From contig NZ_LN850107.1 of the NCBI RefSeq assembly GCF_900070365.1, forward strand, positions 5,704,001 through 5,768,000: a stretch of 64,000 nt of DNA, given 5' to 3'. This document shows, piece by piece, positions 61,947 to 64,000 of this stretch (positions are counted from its first letter, which is position 1; each line of letters begins with the position of its first letter). The stretch is from Alloactinosynnema sp. L-07 (GTDB lineage: Bacteria; Actinomycetota; Actinomycetes; Mycobacteriales; Pseudonocardiaceae). The notes below the pieces were generated by a model. That model was not told the DNA's origin. It ran no database searches and saw nothing but the letters and a program-made list of their open reading frames with translations. The translations under genes and the position numbers were made by a program.

Positions 61947-62437
61947 CCTCGCCCCTGCTCCCTCAAGGCCCGCAATTTTTTTAGGTAGGCCACCTCCGCG
62001 GACAGCCGCAGGTTCTCCCGCCGCAACCGCTCCAGCTCGCTTGGCGCCGGCGCGGGCGATCGCGTGTCACCGGCGGGCGGCCGCCCTTTCGGCTTGGGCC
62101 GCAACGCTTCGGCGCCCTCACGCCGATACAGCCGCACCCAGTTCTCGACCAGCTTGGGCGAGGACAGGTCATGCTCGCGCGCGAGCTCGATCGCGGTCGC
62201 CTCACCGCTGACGAACCGCCGCACCACATCGAGCTTGAACTCGAACGTGAACGACCGCTTGCCCGGCACCATCACCAGCGCCCCCGCGCCTCGCAGCCTC
62301 CAACGATCATGCAAGCGTCCCACCGCGTCCGGGGACACACCCAGCCGGGTCGCGACCGCGCCTCTGCCATACCCGGCCTCGAACAACGCGACAGCAGCCT
62401 CCCGCTGCCGCTCCGACAACGAACTACCTGGATACAC
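61943..62437 (-). CDS. IS3-family transposase OrfA (helix-turn-helix)
   Basis: 164 residues from a GTG at 62437. Two HTH units: LSERQREAAVALFEAGYGRGAVATRLGVSPDAVGRLHDRW and FKLDVVRRFVSGEATAIELAREHDLSSPKLVENWVRLYRR, then a leucine-zipper-like helix (SELERLRRENLRLSAEVAYLKKLRALRE). It binds the inverted repeats. Ends just inside OrfB, with the slippery heptamer near its end. Confidence 0.9.
   Translation of the reverse strand: MYPGSSLSERQREAAVALFEAGYGRGAVATRLGVSPDAVGRLHDRWRLRGAGALVMVPGKRSFTFEFKLDVVRRFVSGEATAIELAREHDLSSPKLVENWVRLYRREGAEALRPKPKGRPPAGDTRSPAPAPSELERLRRENLRLSAEVAYLKKLRALREQGRG
61976..61982 (-). other. Slippery A7 run for -1 frameshifting (OrfA to OrfAB)
   Basis: Seven A on the minus strand, read CTA AAA AAA TTG in OrfA frame at the codons for YLKKL. 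A -1 slip continues into the OrfB frame and gives the OrfAB fusion transposase, as established for IS3-family elements. Confidence 0.75.
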
Positions 62438-62496
62438 CAAACCGCTCCCCGGAAGACGGAACTGGATTACCAGTCCAACTTCCGGGGAGCAGTTCA

Positions 62497-62639
62497 AAAC
62501 GGCCTGTTTGGGTGGTTCGCCTTGATTTGGGGGAAATGGGCCTAAAATCGCGGTGCGGGTGAGGTTCCTTGAGCTCGCCTTTTGACCCGCACAGGCCCAT
62601 TTCTAGGGGCCCCAAATCAAGGCGAACCACCCAAACAGG
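62497..62639. repeat. MITE-like long hairpin repeat, copy 2 (main body)
   Basis: The 137-bp dyad 62503-62639 matches copy 1 (52665-52802) with scattered changes; outer arms CCTGTTTGGGTGGTTCGCC and their complement are kept. Its leader was separated by the IS3 insertion. It lies between the plus-strand amidohydrolase (beyond the IS) and the minus-strand SDR. Confidence 0.85.
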
Positions 62640-62681
62640 CACGCCACGACCAAGCAGGCCGACCCAGCCAAGCGGGCCAAC

Positions 62682-63374
62682 CTACCGAACCGGCCGCGAT
62701 CGAATGGTCACGTCGGTGAGATGAGCGTCCGGCGTAGCCAGAACACTGGCCCGGACAGCAGCAGCCACCGAATCAGCGGTCAGGTAACGCTCAGGCTCAT
62801 ACTCACCACCCTCATCCGCACGAACGACGCGCTGCATATCGGTGTCAGTGCGCCCGGGATAAACCGACGTAACCCGCAGACCCGCCCCTTCTTCCTCCGC
62901 ACGCAGAACATCCGCAAACGCCCGCAACGCGAACTTGCTCGCCGCATACGGCCCCCAACTGGGATTCGCGTTCTGCCCCGCACCCGAGTTGATCAACACG
63001 ACCTGACCGCGAGCGGCACGCAACGCAGGCAGCAAAAGCCGCGTCAACTCGGCCACAGCGACCACGTTGACCTCATACATCCACCGCCACTGATCAGCAG
63101 TGAACCCGCTCAACGGCCCGACCCGCACCACACCGGCCGAATGCACGAGCACGTCCAACCTGGTCAGGTCCGCCGTCGCGGCGGCAAGGGCGGCCCCATC
63201 GGTCAACTCGACCAGCCACGGCCGCGCGTCAGGCAGCCCCGCCGCCACCGCGTCGAGCGCGGCCACATCCCGCCCGCCCAACAGCAGCCGATGGGTCGGA
63301 GCCAGCGCGTGCGCGATAGCGGCGCCGATGCCGCGGGAAGCGCCGGTGATCAACGCGAGGGGACGATCAGTCAT
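62682..63374 (-). CDS. Short-chain dehydrogenase/reductase
   Basis: 230 residues from ATG 63374. Classical SDR: LITGASRGIGAAIAHALA cofactor motif, VLVHSAGVV, catalytic Ser in INSGAGQ, Tyr and Lys in WGPYAASKFALRAF. Compact size and SVYPGRTDTDMQR after the active site fit the YdfG/YciK-like group acting on small hydroxy compounds. NADP preference is suggested by LLGGRD. Monocistronic; the terminator of the upstream phoX gene lies 12 bases before it. Confidence 0.9.
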   Translation of the reverse strand: MTDRPLALITGASRGIGAAIAHALAPTHRLLLGGRDVAALDAVAAGLPDARPWLVELTDGAALAAATADLTRLDVLVHSAGVVRVGPLSGFTADQWRWMYEVNVVAVAELTRLLLPALRAARGQVVLINSGAGQNANPSWGPYAASKFALRAFADVLRAEEEGAGLRVTSVYPGRTDTDMQRVVRADEGGEYEPERYLTADSVAAAVRASVLATPDAHLTDVTIRSRPVR

Positions 63375-63386
63375 GCCCCGAAAATA

Positions 63387-63419
63387 GTGCACCCGCCGTC
63401 ACCGGGACGGCGGGTGCAC
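63387..63419. terminator. Terminator of the PhoX-like gene
   Basis: Perfect 14-bp stem GTGCACCCGCCGTC (63387-63400) with 63406-63419, five-base loop. On the minus strand it is followed by TATTTTCG, fitting termination of the phoX-like transcript. Confidence 0.8.
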
Positions 63420-63431
63420 CGGGACAGCTAC

Positions 63432-64000
63432 TTACTCACCGATCTTGTGGCCGGGCTTCCAGATCACCGCGACCGAGGGGCGCGGCTGCGAGGTGCCACC
63501 GTCGGGCCAGTGCGCCTTCGGGTTGTCGGCGCTGGCACCGTCGAGCTCACCCGGGTGCTGCACCGAGACGAGGACGAACTTGTCCTCGATCACCGGGCCG
63601 CAGGTCTCCGCACCGGCGGAGACGGTGAGGAACTGCTTGAGGTGACCGCGCTCCGGACCAACGGTGGCCGTGGCGAACAGGCCGTCGTTGGAGCCCAACT
63701 GGTTGCCGTCGGTGGAGATCCACAGGTTGCCGTGCTTGTCGAAGGCCAGGTTGTCCGGGCACGAGATCGGGCTGACCTGGGTCTTGTCGTAGCCGCCGAA
63801 GTAGGTGTCGGCGCTGGCCGGGTCACCACAGACAAGCAGCAGACGCCACGAGAACGTCAGCGCGGTGTTGTCGCCGCCGTCCTCTTCCCACTCCAGCACG
63901 TGACCGTGCCGGTTGGCGCCGCGCGGGTTGATCTCGGTCGGGCCTTCCTTGCCCGGCTTGCCGCGGTCGGTGTTGTTGGTGAGCGCGGCGTAGACGCGGC
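63432..64000 (-). CDS. PhoX-family phosphatase, C-terminal part (gene continues beyond window)
   Basis: About 189 residues are visible, running in frame to the right window edge. Motifs RVYAALTNNTDRG, INPRGANRHGHVLEWEEDGGDNTALTFSWRLLLVCGDP, SCPDNLAFDKHGNLWISTDGNQLGSNDGLF and TVGPERGHLKQFLTVSAGAETCGPV are those of the PhoX (DUF839) alkaline phosphatases, which hydrolyse phosphate esters outside the cell using calcium and iron and are usually exported by Tat. The signal peptide lies outside the window. Probably phosphate-starvation controlled by family analogy. Confidence 0.92.
   Translation of the reverse strand, partial: RVYAALTNNTDRGKPGKEGPTEINPRGANRHGHVLEWEEDGGDNTALTFSWRLLLVCGDPASADTYFGGYDKTQVSPISCPDNLAFDKHGNLWISTDGNQLGSNDGLFATATVGPERGHLKQFLTVSAGAETCGPVIEDKFVLVSVQHPGELDGASADNPKAHWPDGGTSQPRPSVAVIWKPGHKIGE

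Larger units (their letters stand above)
61054..62496 (-). mobile_element. IS3-family insertion sequence, 1443 bp
   Basis: Terminal inverted repeats of 26 bp (left begins TGAACCGCTCCCCGGAAG, right complement TGAACTGCTCCCCGGAAG; one mismatch), flanked by AAA direct repeats (61051-61053 and 62497-62499). Two overlapping frames encode OrfA and OrfB, joined by an A7 slippery run. It interrupts copy 2 of the hairpin repeat. Confidence 0.9.

Noticed and set aside
49663..62499. Composite transposon formed by the two insertion sequences
   Set aside because: The elements belong to different families with unrelated ends and each has its own target duplication, so they inserted independently.
1..64000. 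tRNA, rRNA or riboswitch genes
   Set aside because: Scanned by eye for T-loop GGTTCGA-type motifs and known leader patterns; the few matches fall inside coding regions and lack cloverleaf pairing. A covariance-model search would be decisive.

Overview
High-GC actinobacterial chromosome segment, most likely from the order Pseudonocardiales (Pseudonocardiaceae or Actinosynnemataceae type); the genus cannot be named from sequence alone. Reasons: strong G/C third-position bias, many GTG/TTG starts, XRE-DUF5753/DUF397 pairing, PPE/EspG/EspC-like type VII secretion genes, an HtdX-FabG4-FadA2 lipid module of mycobacterial type, and a GTP-dependent PEP carboxykinase. No tRNA, rRNA or CRISPR array was seen.

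Layout. 1-8.4 kb (minus strand): a secreted zinc metalloprotease cut by the window edge, a large beta-helix-like membrane protein, a glutamate/glutamine-type ABC uptake operon (binding lipoprotein, permease, ATPase) and a GH63-like glucosidase. 8.5-15.5 kb (plus): type VII secretion cargo, with a PPE-like protein and its EspG partner, an ADP-ribosylglycohydrolase, a YbaB-like protein, an EspC-like protein, a TNT-domain NAD glycohydrolase toxin, a probable immunity protein, a 61-residue orphan and endonuclease V. The last five are chained by 4-nt GTGA overlaps. 15.6-21 kb: membrane protein, M20 peptidase, a second toxin/immunity-like pair, XRE-DUF5753/DUF397 and a lipoprotein. 21-25 kb: 2-oxoacid dehydrogenase operon (E1 alpha, E1 beta, E2). 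25-27.7 kb: surface/secreted protein and two small proteins sharing an Asn/Gly motif. 27.7-35 kb: two SCP2-like proteins, a TetR regulator, an XRE-ImmA/IrrE plus PIN toxin-antitoxin pair, and htdX-fabG4 divergent from fadA2. The TetR region and the fabG4/fadA2 region carry the same 16-bp operator type, so they look like one lipid regulon. 35-45.6 kb: AAA ATPase, a frameshifted FAD oxidase, ROK kinase, a DUF3311 plus sodium:solute symporter pair preceded by a regular array of six DnaA-box-like 9-mers, pckG, and an Asp-rich repeat protein. 45.6-49.5 kb: operon of two dynamin-like GTPases flanking a GrpE-like protein. 49.7-52.6 kb: an IS982-like insertion and a two-component system. 52.8-57 kb: SDR plus TetR, and an ABC exporter with duplicated permeases. 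57.2-61 kb: hypothetical gene, trmB, a divergent nitric-oxide-synthase-like protein and an SAH/MTA deaminase-like amidohydrolase. 61-64 kb: an IS3-family element with a programmed frameshift, an SDR and the C-terminal part of a PhoX phosphatase.

Most notable: the DnaA-box-like array (42051-42117), a NOS homologue lacking its substrate-binding Glu and its C-terminal pterin segment (58613-59641), a repeated 140-bp hairpin element placed twice between convergent genes, one copy split by the IS3 element, and the overlapping toxin/immunity/orphan/endonuclease V cassette.
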